DNA of 32,794 bases from Singulisphaera sp. GP187 (GTDB lineage: Bacteria; Chloroflexota; Chloroflexia; Chloroflexales; Roseiflexaceae): NCBI GenBank assembly GCA_943328915.2, contig CALQBW020000012.1:1-32794 (forward strand). Direction: 5' to 3'. The translations under genes were made by a program, and so were the position numbers. Positions 15,654 through 23,931 of this stretch are shown piece by piece. How positions within the stretch are numbered: the stretch's first letter is position 1; each line of letters starts with the position of its first letter. The notes below the pieces were generated by a model. It did not search any database and was not told the origin of the DNA. It saw nothing but the letters and a program-made list of their open reading frames with translations.

Positions 15654-16727
15654 ATGACACGAATCATTGTCGCCGGACATCTTTGTCTTGATATCATCCC
15701 CGATCTCCGCACACTACCGGTGTCAGCAATGGAACTCCCCGGCCGGCTCAACGAAGTGGGACCGTTAACCATGGCGCTGGGCGGAGCGGTGGCAAACACG
15801 GGCCTCACCCTGCATACATTGGGGAGCGAAGTGACGTTGGTAGGGTTGTGTGGCTCCGATTTCGTGGGGAATGCCATCTATCAAGCGCTCTATACCCGCG
15901 ACCCACAGCTGGTACGGGCCTTGACCATTGATCCCCGGCAATCGACATCGTATTCGGTGGTAGTGGCGCCGAGTGGTCAAGATCGCTCGTTTTGGTACTA
16001 CCCTGGGACCACTGCCCACCTCGATATGCCACATATCACCCCTCATCTCGCCGATGCAGATTGGTTGCATATCGGGTACCCGCCGATGCTCACTGCATTG
16101 ATGGCAGACGATGCAGCGCCACTCGTTGCCTTGCTCAAAGCGGCGCACACGCATGGATTAACCACGAGCATCGACATGGTGCTCCCCGATCCAAATGCGC
16201 CTTCTGGACAATACCCTTGGCCGTATATCCTCTCGCGCATCTTGCCACATACCGATGTGTTTATCCCGAGTGCCAGCGAAATCTGTGCCATGCTCCGCCC
16301 TGACCTGTATGCCCTTTGGGGGCATGATTGTGATATGCAATTGAGCCACGCAGATGCCACCAGTATATGTACGGAATTAATAGCACTCGGCGTGGCAGTT
16401 GCCGGTATCAAACTGGGGAGCCGTGGGCTCTATCTGCATACCGGGCCAGCCACTGCGTTCACCCATCTCCCCTGGCTCGATACTGCCCAATGGGCCAGTC
16501 AACGCCACGCACAACCCGCCTACCCCGTCACAGTGGCGGGCACGGTGGGGGCAGGGGATGCCTGCGTTGCCGGCTTGATTCATGGCATTACAAAAAAACT
16601 CCCTGTACACGTGTGTGCACAGGGAGCATGCGCCGTGGCGGCTTGTTGTGTGGAAGGAGTCGACGCCGTCAGTGGGATTGTGGCGTGGGACGCTACCCTG
16701 CGCCGCTTTGGCATCACCCCAGATTAA
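15654..16727 (+). CDS. PfkB-family carbohydrate kinase
   Basis: Cytoplasmic ribokinase-like enzyme that phosphorylates a sugar or sugar-like alcohol with ATP; 357 residues. The N-terminal strand 'IIVAGHLCLDIIPDL', the glycine pair 'ALGGAVANTGLTLHTLG' (about 40-55) and the C-terminal signature 'GTVGAGDACVAG' with catalytic Asp302 define the family. Residues 58-70 ('VTLVGLCGSDFVG') match ribokinase and fructokinase relatives. The region around 245-285 is longer than usual. Substrate is undetermined; phosphorylation of sugar freed by the upstream GH4 enzyme is possible, but there is no operon link. The ATG at 15654 with AGAGG upstream was chosen over an earlier ATG at 15615 that lacks a ribosome site. 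Its stop codon overlaps the stop of the next, convergent gene by 4 bases. Confidence 0.87.
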   Translation: MTRIIVAGHLCLDIIPDLRTLPVSAMELPGRLNEVGPLTMALGGAVANTGLTLHTLGSEVTLVGLCGSDFVGNAIYQALYTRDPQLVRALTIDPRQSTSYSVVVAPSGQDRSFWYYPGTTAHLDMPHITPHLADADWLHIGYPPMLTALMADDAAPLVALLKAAHTHGLTTSIDMVLPDPNAPSGQYPWPYILSRILPHTDVFIPSASEICAMLRPDLYALWGHDCDMQLSHADATSICTELIALGVAVAGIKLGSRGLYLHTGPATAFTHLPWLDTAQWASQRHAQPAYPVTVAGTVGAGDACVAGLIHGITKKLPVHVCAQGACAVAACCVEGVDAVSGIVAWDATLRRFGITPD

Positions 16728-18919
16728 TCTGCTGTCTGCAAGACAATCGAGATGCCACCCCGTAAGGCGGCGGGGATGTCTTGCGCGGCACCGTGATAGC
16801 GCGCGGCTTCGGCATCGCCAAGGATGACTGCCACCAAAGCCTGTACGATTTGGGCCTCGCTATAGCCGGCAATCGCTTGACAGGCGTCAATGATATCCGC
16901 AGGCAACCCTGCCGCCAACAAATGCGCCAAGGTCAGCGCCGTAATGTCGCGTTTGACTGTTACCAAAGCCTTGGTCACCGCAGGTACGTAACGGCTCATG
17001 TCACCCGCCAGCGTTTCGGTTTCGAAGTCACCATCAGAAAATCCGGAGGGCAGTGCATTGAACACTCGGCTCGACGGTACCTGCTTTGCCCGACTCTGGC
17101 GTGGTGATTGTGATGCCGAGGTTAGTTTATCAGGCACCGCACGATTCGTACGAGGACTACTCTTGCGTGAACTAATCGCAGGTCCCGAAAGACTGGCGAC
17201 TATCATTTGTGGCATATACATCACTTGGTCATTGAGTACCCCCGCACTGCCATGCCAGTCATAGGCCAGTTCTTGTGCGACCACAGTCTTGACCGCCGTG
17301 CCAATCACTTTGGCATCGCTGGCGTGGGTCGCCACTGCCACTACCGCCGTCTGCTCCGACAGTAGTTGATGCTGCTCGGCCCACGCTTGTTGGGCATCTC
17401 CTACCAAATCAGCGAGGTGCAGGGCAGCAATCGTACGCACAAAATCATTCGTCAGCGTATCGGGAACTGTTGTCGTGGTAATCGGGATATGTACCGTACC
17501 AACCCGCAACTGTGGGGTGACTACACGATCAAGTACTGCCGTCAACAATGCCGTATCGCCGACGTATTGTAGGCGCCGGCTTTGTTGCCACGCCACGACA
17601 CCTTCACCATACTCGATAGCCACATCAAGCACCGGTGTTGCCTGGATCCGGCGCACAATCCGCGCCATGGCATCGTCGATGCGCTCGTTGGGCGTAATCA
17701 CTTCACAAAAGCCACCCGTAATTTGGGCCAATTTTTGGAGCTGACCATCGGCCGGGGCAAAGCCAATCACCAGCGGGTAAATCCGGTGGCCAGATTGCAC
17801 TGCGCGATTTGCGACGGTCTCGACATTGTATGTTTCACCGTCGGTAATCAAAATCACATCACAGTCAGTCTCATTGGTAGGCATATCAAGGACATATTCA
17901 ACAGCCTTCACCGTTTCGGTGCCACCGAGGTCAGAATTGACGGTTTTGATCCACGCATTCATCTGTTTGCGCACCGCATTGCCCACCGTCATCAAACCGG
18001 CAGTGACGTCTTGGACCTCACTACCAAAACGCGTGACGGCAATCGAGTCGCCGTCCTTGAGCAACTGCAACAACCGTACCACCGCTTGGCGGGCTTGGGT
18101 GATAGAGGTACCACCCATCGACCCCGAGCAATCAATCAACAGTTTGACATGCATGGGGGCAACGACCGGTGCGGCGTCAATTTTGGGAATGGTCACGTAA
18201 TTTGCAAACCAATGTTGGCGTTCATAATTTGTGGTCAAACTGCCACGATAATCGGCATAGCCTTGCGCCAACACCACCACATCACGATTCATACTCACGC
18301 CATCAATCGCAATGGTCGTGACGGTTTCATCACTCGCAATGGTAGCGATGTGACTCGGCACTTCAAATGTACTGGCTGCCCGCCCCCATACCGTCAATTG
18401 ATAGGTGAACGGATAACGCACAAATAAATCACTAAACGGCACTTGTTCGGGGCGCATCGATGTGGGTGGCGTGCCATAGCGGGGGGCAATGGTCGTGGGC
18501 AAACTCACCCGCACCACGCCGTCGTTGGGTACCAACATTTCACCATAGGTGATATGGATGGCGACTGCTTCGCCTGCAGGCACATTGCCGATTTGGATGG
18601 TGTAGAGGTCCGCAACCTGCGTCACCAAAATTGCCGTGTCGCCGGCGTCAACGGCTTCGGTGTATTTTTTGCTGGCTTTGGGTTTGGCAAATACCTGCGA
18701 TTGATAGACCACACCACGTACATGAATCTCTGCTTGGAGCAATACCGCAGCCGCTGGCAAGGGGAATGTATACATCACTTCCAATGGGTCATGCGTATTG
18801 TTATGGTAGCGTTGCTTGATTGTCATCCGCAGAAACAACCCGACTAGCGAACCAACTGCGTCAACGCCCAATAACGGAATGACCACTCCACTTTTTGTTT
18901 CGATTTGTGCTTCTGACAT
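16724..18919 (-). CDS. VIT and VWA domain protein
   Basis: A 731-residue protein with an N-terminal VIT domain (about 3-135, with 'YTFPLPAAAVLLQAEIHV' and 'VFAKPKASKKYTEAVDAGDT') and a von Willebrand A domain (about 255-430). The A domain has the metal-site motif 'DCSGSMG' (Asp263, Ser265, Ser267) and a later 'ILITDGETYN'. The C-terminal third holds a further helical region. There is no signal peptide or membrane segment, so a cytoplasmic location is likely, unlike the inter-alpha-trypsin-inhibitor relatives of animals. The family mediates protein-protein contact via a bound metal ion; the partner here is unknown. AGGAG precedes the ATG at 18919, and a good promoter lies just upstream. It stands alone, divergent from the LPDTG/sortase pair. 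Confidence 0.9.
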   Translation of the reverse strand: MSEAQIETKSGVVIPLLGVDAVGSLVGLFLRMTIKQRYHNNTHDPLEVMYTFPLPAAAVLLQAEIHVRGVVYQSQVFAKPKASKKYTEAVDAGDTAILVTQVADLYTIQIGNVPAGEAVAIHITYGEMLVPNDGVVRVSLPTTIAPRYGTPPTSMRPEQVPFSDLFVRYPFTYQLTVWGRAASTFEVPSHIATIASDETVTTIAIDGVSMNRDVVVLAQGYADYRGSLTTNYERQHWFANYVTIPKIDAAPVVAPMHVKLLIDCSGSMGGTSITQARQAVVRLLQLLKDGDSIAVTRFGSEVQDVTAGLMTVGNAVRKQMNAWIKTVNSDLGGTETVKAVEYVLDMPTNETDCDVILITDGETYNVETVANRAVQSGHRIYPLVIGFAPADGQLQKLAQITGGFCEVITPNERIDDAMARIVRRIQATPVLDVAIEYGEGVVAWQQSRRLQYVGDTALLTAVLDRVVTPQLRVGTVHIPITTTTVPDTLTNDFVRTIAALHLADLVGDAQQAWAEQHQLLSEQTAVVAVATHASDAKVIGTAVKTVVAQELAYDWHGSAGVLNDQVMYMPQMIVASLSGPAISSRKSSPRTNRAVPDKLTSASQSPRQSRAKQVPSSRVFNALPSGFSDGDFETETLAGDMSRYVPAVTKALVTVKRDITALTLAHLLAAGLPADIIDACQAIAGYSEAQIVQALVAVILGDAEAARYHGAAQDIPAALRGGISIVLQTAD

Positions 18920-18950
18920 GTGAATTCTCCTTTTTCTATTTCTCAAGATG

Positions 18951-18978
18951 ATTATACACTATAACGTAGTAATGTAAA
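18951..18978 (-). promoter_or_regulatory. Sigma70-type promoter of the VIT/VWA gene
   Basis: On the minus strand TTTACA (18978-18973) is followed after 16 bases by a perfect TATAAT (18956-18951). The transcript would start near 18944, giving a leader of about 25 bases before the ATG at 18919. Confidence 0.65.
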
Positions 18979-18998
18979 TAGTGTTTTTGGATAGAATT

Positions 18999-19020
18999 CC
19001 ACGAAGTTGCTCTTTCGTGG
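18999..19020. repeat. Small inverted repeat in the divergent region
   Basis: CCACGAA at 18999-19005 is mirrored by TTCGTGG at 19014-19020, with an 8-base loop and no T tract. It lies between the divergent VIT/VWA and LPDTG genes and could be a regulator site; nothing else supports that. Confidence 0.25.
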
Positions 19021-19198
19021 TACGTTGCACATCAATTACGTGTATTTGGACAATAATGAATCAAAGATTGCTGTTTTCCTGCCAAAAACTCGATATCCAC
19101 TCTGGATCCTTTCATAACCGTTTTCAAATTGTAATAATTGAGGCTATGGATTTACCTTGAACCGTCTATACTACGACTGTAGTATGACGAGGTTTAGT

Positions 19199-19612
19199 AT
19201 GCGTACATTTATCGTATTTTTGCTTTTGATCCTCTGTGTGGTATTGATGGTGGGAATCTATATCCAACAACCTCAGTTGTTTGGTGATAGCACGACGGTA
19301 ATCTCTACACCGGTGCTTTCGACTACTGCTACGTCGGTGAATATTGCAGGCGCTGAGGGGCAAGGCGAACAATCAACCCAAACGGCTATCGCGAATCAAA
19401 CGAACGTTACTGCGTTCCCGCTTGTCGCAACACCCGTGATCCAAGTGCCCGCAACGATCCAGCCAACAATCGCCAAACCGGCCCGCCTCCCCGATACCGG
19501 GAGTGCCGATAGCAGTGATATTTGGCGCAATATACCGCTCATCAGCTTAATTGGGTTGTGCGTGATACTAGGGTTCGGCCTGTACTGGCAGAACACTCGT
19601 GTATTGAAATAA
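19199..19612 (+). CDS. Small LPXTG cell-surface protein (LPDTG)
   Basis: A 137-residue predicted sortase substrate. An N-terminal hydrophobic segment (about 3-22) acts as signal or anchor. It is followed by a Thr/Ala/Gln/Pro-rich extracellular stretch of roughly 70 residues without a recognised fold, the sorting motif LPDTG at 97-101, a hydrophobic segment (about 111-129), and a short positively charged end 'NTRVLK'. This is the complete cell-wall sorting signal known from Gram-positive bacteria. A sortase gene follows after 17 bases on the same strand. The ATG at 19199 has GAGG six bases upstream; earlier in-frame starts would add residues before the signal peptide. The protein is too short to carry an enzyme domain; it may be a spacer or a minor surface subunit. 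Confidence 0.85.
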   Translation: MRTFIVFLLLILCVVLMVGIYIQQPQLFGDSTTVISTPVLSTTATSVNIAGAEGQGEQSTQTAIANQTNVTAFPLVATPVIQVPATIQPTIAKPARLPDTGSADSSDIWRNIPLISLIGLCVILGFGLYWQNTRVLK

Positions 19613-19629
19613 CCCTAATTGGTAGATAC

Positions 19630-20451
19630 ATGACCGAAAAGAAGCAGCGTCCACAAACCCCTTGGCAGCATATTAAAAAACAACTCCACATCTTACGGAG
19701 TCGACGTCGTAATCTACTTTGGAATGACGCACAGCTGCCGCAGCGGCGACGATTCCAACAAATGACCCGCACGTTCATCACCCCTATAATCGTCGTGGCG
19801 TCTGTGGCAACCATCTATCTCGGCATGCAGGCGACAGTAATCCAAGTCAATCAATTACGCACCCCCGCACCCAACAGCGTGCCTGCAACACTCCAAGAAG
19901 ACCAGAATGCTTCCCCGAGTCTCGTCGCCGGTACCAAAATCGGCACACCGATGCTCCAAAGCAACGACTCTGTGCGGAGTCAACCCATCACTCACATTGC
20001 AATTCCTATTATCAAACTCGATAGCCCAGTGGTAGAAGTCAATTGGGATCGCACGACCGATGCCAATGGGCAATCGATTTTGGTCTGGCAAGTTGCCCAA
20101 TATGCGGTGGGGCATCACTTCACTTCTGCCAACCCCGGTCAACCCAACAACATCGTCCTGAGTGGCCACGTGGCAGGCTACGGTAAAGTATTTCGTAATC
20201 TCGATCAACTCCACCCCAATGATCAAATTATCCTTACCAGCGGCACGGACCAATTCACCTATATTGTGCAGCAACAGATTTTGGTTGATGAGCAACATGC
20301 CAGCCCGAGCGAACAAATAGCAAATCTCAGCTATATCGACAATACGCCGAGTGAAATGCTCACCTTGATTACTTGCTGGCCCCCGATTGGGGTGAATCGC
20401 TTTAGTCAACGCTTGATTATCCGCGCGTTGCCACAGCCGGGAAAACACTAA
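19630..20451 (+). CDS. Sortase (class D/E-like transpeptidase)
   Basis: Membrane-bound cysteine transpeptidase that cuts the LPXTG motif and joins the protein to a cell-envelope acceptor. The 273-residue protein has a basic cytoplasmic N-terminus of about 50 residues, one membrane segment (about 54-75), a linker, and the sortase barrel (about 115-270). The catalytic triad is visible: His180 in 'VLSGHVAGYG', Cys249 in 'LTLITCWPP', and Arg261 in 'QRLIIRA'. The 'ITCWPP' context resembles class D or E sortases; the class is not certain. It starts 17 bases after the LPDTG gene with only a weak ribosome site, so the two are probably co-translated. The minus-strand terminator beyond its end belongs to the pepT gene. 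Confidence 0.9.
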   Translation: MTEKKQRPQTPWQHIKKQLHILRSRRRNLLWNDAQLPQRRRFQQMTRTFITPIIVVASVATIYLGMQATVIQVNQLRTPAPNSVPATLQEDQNASPSLVAGTKIGTPMLQSNDSVRSQPITHIAIPIIKLDSPVVEVNWDRTTDANGQSILVWQVAQYAVGHHFTSANPGQPNNIVLSGHVAGYGKVFRNLDQLHPNDQIILTSGTDQFTYIVQQQILVDEQHASPSEQIANLSYIDNTPSEMLTLITCWPPIGVNRFSQRLIIRALPQPGKH

Positions 20452-20508
20452 TCGCCCATTTCAATTACGCGTTTTGAACCGAACAACAATCGGTCAACGC
20501 TCCGTTGC

Positions 20509-20550
20509 AAAAAAGTACCCCCCCAAAGGAACTATCCTGTGGGGGGGGTA
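20509..20550 (-). terminator. Rho-independent terminator of pepT
   Basis: On the minus strand, a 9-base-pair stem built on a C run and a G run (20550-20542 with 20524-20516), plus inner pairing, is followed after a single C by six T residues (20514-20509). It lies 18 bases after the pepT stop codon. On the plus strand there is no T tract, so the convergent sortase gene may not use it. Confidence 0.75.
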
Positions 20551-20567
20551 GTAGGCCAACGATTGTG

Positions 20568-21806
20568 TTACATCGCCCAGCGTTTTGCAAGGGCAATCAT
20601 CACGTCGACACCCCGTTGCATGTCTTGGACGGCGACCCATTCGAGGGGGCCATGATAATTATGTCCACCAGTAAAGACATTGGGGGTGGGCAGGCCACGC
20701 TCGGTCAAGCGTGAGCCATCGGTGCCACCGCGCACCGGCTCGTCGTAGGATACGACGCCGGCATCAGCACAGGCTGCCCGCAATTTGTCCATGATTTCGG
20801 GGCGGTCACGCAACCAATAGCCCATATTGCGGTACGAAGCACTAATAGTGCAACGGACACTGCTGGTGGGGTAGCTGGCTTGCAACGCTTCGCAGATGAG
20901 TTGCAAAGCCTGGCCTTTGGCGGCAAGTTTGTCGTTATCGTGATCCCGAATGATGAAGCGCACCGTGGCCGCAGCAGTATTGCCTTCGATACTCGTGGGG
21001 TGAATAAAACCACCCCGGCCGGTGGTGCTTTCGGGGGCGGCAAATTCGCGGGGCAACATGCCCAACAATTTGCCAGCGAGGTGCACCGCATTGACCATGC
21101 CGTAATCGTGGGCAGTGCCGGGGTGGGTCGAGACGCCGGTGATTTCGACCACGGCACCATCAGCCGAAAACGTCTCCCAGCTCACTTCGCCAACCGCACC
21201 ACCATCAAACGTATAGGCTGCCGAGGCACCGAGATAGGCGATATCGAGATGATCGACGCCATGACCGACTTCTTCGTCGGGATTGAAGCAAACCCGGATC
21301 TTGCCGTGGGGAATGCTCGTGTCGCGCAACAATTGTTGGGCGGCGGTCATGATGATGGCAATACCCGCTTTGTCATCGGCACCGAGCAGGGTGGTACCTG
21401 AAGCGGTGATGACATCTTTGCCCAAGGCCGTCAAAATATTGGCGTACATGGGGTTGTTGGGGTCGATGACTTGGCGCGGATCATCGGGTAACACAATCAC
21501 ACGGCCATCGTAATTGGCATGGATGATGGGTTTGACCCCTTCACCACTAAAGTCGGGAGCGGTATCGACGTGCGCCAAAAACGCCACCACGGGGACATGT
21601 TCGTAGCCGGGGGTGGCAGGGATGGTGGCAAGGACATAGCCATGAGCGGTTATTTCGACCTCACTTGCCCCAATGCCGAGTAATTCACTATGGAGCAATT
21701 TGAGCAAATCCCATTGGCGCTCAGTACTGGGGTAGCTTTTGGAATGCGGGTCGCTAGTGGTGTAGATTTTGACATAGCGCAAGAAGCGCTCACGTAACGT
21801 CGTCAT
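20568..21806 (-). CDS. pepT: Peptidase T (tripeptide aminopeptidase)
   Basis: Cytoplasmic di-zinc exopeptidase of family M20 that removes the N-terminal residue from tripeptides. The 412-residue length matches PepT (about 408). Visible motifs: 'YPSTERQWDLLKLL' in the N-terminus, zinc site 'LAHVDTAPDFSGEGVKP' (about 78-94), 'LLGADDKAGIA' (about 140-150), 'NPDEEVGHG' with the catalytic and zinc Glu pair, and 'GGTDGSRLTERGLPTPN' with 'GGHNYHGPLEWV' near the end. The ATG at 21806 starts the conserved 'LRERFLRYVKI' region; an upstream in-frame start has no support. The gene is a single transcription unit, with its own terminator, divergent from the membrane glycosyltransferase-like gene. Confidence 0.95.
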   Translation of the reverse strand: MTTLRERFLRYVKIYTTSDPHSKSYPSTERQWDLLKLLHSELLGIGASEVEITAHGYVLATIPATPGYEHVPVVAFLAHVDTAPDFSGEGVKPIIHANYDGRVIVLPDDPRQVIDPNNPMYANILTALGKDVITASGTTLLGADDKAGIAIIMTAAQQLLRDTSIPHGKIRVCFNPDEEVGHGVDHLDIAYLGASAAYTFDGGAVGEVSWETFSADGAVVEITGVSTHPGTAHDYGMVNAVHLAGKLLGMLPREFAAPESTTGRGGFIHPTSIEGNTAAATVRFIIRDHDNDKLAAKGQALQLICEALQASYPTSSVRCTISASYRNMGYWLRDRPEIMDKLRAACADAGVVSYDEPVRGGTDGSRLTERGLPTPNVFTGGHNYHGPLEWVAVQDMQRGVDVMIALAKRWAM

Positions 21807-21840
21807 ATCGGCTCTCTTCACTAAAATCACAACTCTTTGC

Positions 21841-21858
21841 ATTATATGCCAAGGCATA
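21841..21858 (-). promoter_or_regulatory. Candidate pepT promoter element with overlapping palindrome
   Basis: A perfect TATAAT lies on the minus strand at 21846-21841, about 35 bases before the pepT start. An inverted repeat, TATGCC and GGCATA with a 2-base spacer, occupies 21845-21858 and overlaps it. No good -35 box is present at the usual distance, so an activator or extended element may be involved. Confidence 0.35.
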
Positions 21859-21996
21859 CAAAATGCGGTGCGAAGCAGTAAAAATTCCGTTTGTCTGCCG
21901 CGCCGATAGGGAGGAATGAGGGGGGCGGATTAGTTTCATCTCTTCATAACGAAATAGATTTATAATCAACAGCATATAACAGTGTAAGGAATCGGC

Positions 21997-23931
21997 GTGA
22001 AGGCGTTTTTAGCAACGACAACCTACCCCGCGCGGCGCTTGTGGGCTGGGCTGGTAGCATTTTTAATTGCGGTAGGCAGCGGGCATTTTTATGCCAGCGA
22101 CGAAGAAAAAATGTACGGCACCACATTGAAGATGTGGGATGCAATTCAACACTTTTATAATCCTGCACACACCGTAGACCCACATATTTTGACATCCTAC
22201 GGCCCGATGCAATCCATCCTTGCCCTACTGACTATGCCATTTGGGACGTTGTTGGGGTGGCTAGGACCAGACGAAATGCAGGCATGGCTCCTTCGTCTGC
22301 CCAGCACATGGATAAATGCGGTGATGGTCGCCTCTATCGCGGTAATCCTCGGCTGGTTAAGCCTGCAACGGCGTCAATCGATGGCAGTCGCTGTAGCAGT
22401 CGCATTGACGTATGCCATCGCAACACCAGCGTTGAAGTATGCCGGCAGTTTTTTTTCAGAGCCGACGGCGTCGTTTTTTTTGTTAGTCGCATTGCTGCCT
22501 GCACTCTTGCCGCAAGCGCAAACCATTACCCGCCAGCGCTGGTATATCCTCTGTGGATTTGCCTGTGTAGGGGCGTTGCTGAGCAAAATCGCCGTCGCAC
22601 CTGCCGTGGTGTTCATTGGCATGTCAGTCGGAATCGTTGCGTTTGCAGACCGCGATTGGCGCAAACTGATACTGTGGGGGAGTGGAGCGGGTCTAGGTGC
22701 GATCGTATTCCTCACGTACAACCTACTGGCGCGGGGGGATTTTTTGAGTTCGGGCTATACCAGTCGCCAAAGTAGCTATGCGATTGACTGGAGCATGATT
22801 ACAACAGGCATATACGGCCAGTTTTTGAGTAGTGGCAAAAGTATTTTTTTGTATGCACCGCTGCTCCTGTTATGGCCCATCGGATTGTGGTTGCAACGCC
22901 GGCAGTGGCGCTGGTTGTTGCCCCCCCTCGCCGTGATTGCGGCCATTGTATTTGTGCATACCAATGTTATTTTTTGGCATGGTGATGGGGCATGGGGCCC
23001 ACGCTACCTCGTGCTTTGTCTGCCCATGATGGTGCTCCCGCTCGGCGAGGTCTATACCTGGCTCGGCCAACAGACGCGAGGCTGGCGTTGGGGCGTGCTC
23101 GGCGTGCTCCTGACGCTCACCGGTGCGGTCCAAATCGCCGCAATTGGGGTCAATTTGAACGCCTATATCATCAGTAGCCGTAATGAGCGGGCGCGCTATC
23201 AAGATCCCTCAGCATCACCGATTGTTGGACATTGGCGCCAACTTAGCCTGCAACTCAGTCGCGATTGGAATGCCCAAACGCAGCCTGGCGTTACACTGAA
23301 GGGCTGGTCGTATAGCGAGGGGGATCGGGATCAAAACGCCCAATTCCCGCGCTTCGGTGGACCACATGCCGAAGTCACAATCAGCCCGCGAAGTGCTGAA
23401 TTTGTCTATTTACTGGCTGATTACCATAGCTGCCTTGATACCAGCGGGCAGATGCACATCACCATCAGCCTTGACCAGCGGCAATTGATTGACGCCCCAG
23501 CTTGTCCGCCCCGCTTGCTGCACCTGCTCATCCCACAACGAATGACGACCATTGCGTTTGGCAGTAGCGGAGTCCATATTGCGGGATTGCCACAACATGA
23601 ATGGTACGAAAAAATCGGCGTGGCAATGCGCCATTTGCGGGTATACGATAGCCACGGTGACTATCCTTTTTGGGCAAAACTGACCCCGCCGTCACGCATG
23701 CCGACGGTCCCCAATGCGATGCGGATATGGGCGAGCGACATCCGACCAGGATATTATGACGTCTGGTGGTATTATCTGCTCTCACCTCCCAGTAGCCGTT
23801 CGGCTTGGCCCGTCGTGACCGTCATATTGATCGTGATTATCGGATTGAGCCTGCTGGCGGGTATGCCCTGCTTGCGCCCAGGCAAACACCACCAAGCAGC
23901 AGAACATCACCCCGGCACCGAACCACGCTGA
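21997..23931 (+). CDS. Multi-pass membrane protein, GT-C glycosyltransferase-like
   Basis: A 644-residue integral membrane protein. About ten hydrophobic segments fill the first 400 residues. The first extracytoplasmic loop carries 'ASDEE' (Asp35-Glu36), the place of the acidic catalytic motif in lipid-linked-sugar (GT39/PMT-like) transferases. A largely soluble beta-rich region follows (about 420-595), then a last membrane segment 'PVVTVILIVIIGLSLLAG' and a short polar tail. This fits a polyprenyl-phosphate-sugar-dependent transferase acting outside the membrane, but the family assignment is by layout and one motif only. It starts with GTG at 21997, preceded by AAGGA six bases upstream. Its last 150 bases overlap the convergent EamA gene. 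Confidence 0.7.
   Translation: MKAFLATTTYPARRLWAGLVAFLIAVGSGHFYASDEEKMYGTTLKMWDAIQHFYNPAHTVDPHILTSYGPMQSILALLTMPFGTLLGWLGPDEMQAWLLRLPSTWINAVMVASIAVILGWLSLQRRQSMAVAVAVALTYAIATPALKYAGSFFSEPTASFFLLVALLPALLPQAQTITRQRWYILCGFACVGALLSKIAVAPAVVFIGMSVGIVAFADRDWRKLILWGSGAGLGAIVFLTYNLLARGDFLSSGYTSRQSSYAIDWSMITTGIYGQFLSSGKSIFLYAPLLLLWPIGLWLQRRQWRWLLPPLAVIAAIVFVHTNVIFWHGDGAWGPRYLVLCLPMMVLPLGEVYTWLGQQTRGWRWGVLGVLLTLTGAVQIAAIGVNLNAYIISSRNERARYQDPSASPIVGHWRQLSLQLSRDWNAQTQPGVTLKGWSYSEGDRDQNAQFPRFGGPHAEVTISPRSAEFVYLLADYHSCLDTSGQMHITISLDQRQLIDAPACPPRLLHLLIPQRMTTIAFGSSGVHIAGLPQHEWYEKIGVAMRHLRVYDSHGDYPFWAKLTPPSRMPTVPNAMRIWASDIRPGYYDVWWYYLLSPPSSRSAWPVVTVILIVIIGLSLLAGMPCLRPGKHHQAAEHHPGTEPR

Noticed and set aside
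17582-18427. A 281-codon open frame on the plus strand
   Set aside because: It is the shadow of the VIT/VWA gene; the His/Arg-rich translation has no domain, and the VIT/VWA motifs on the other strand are unmistakable.
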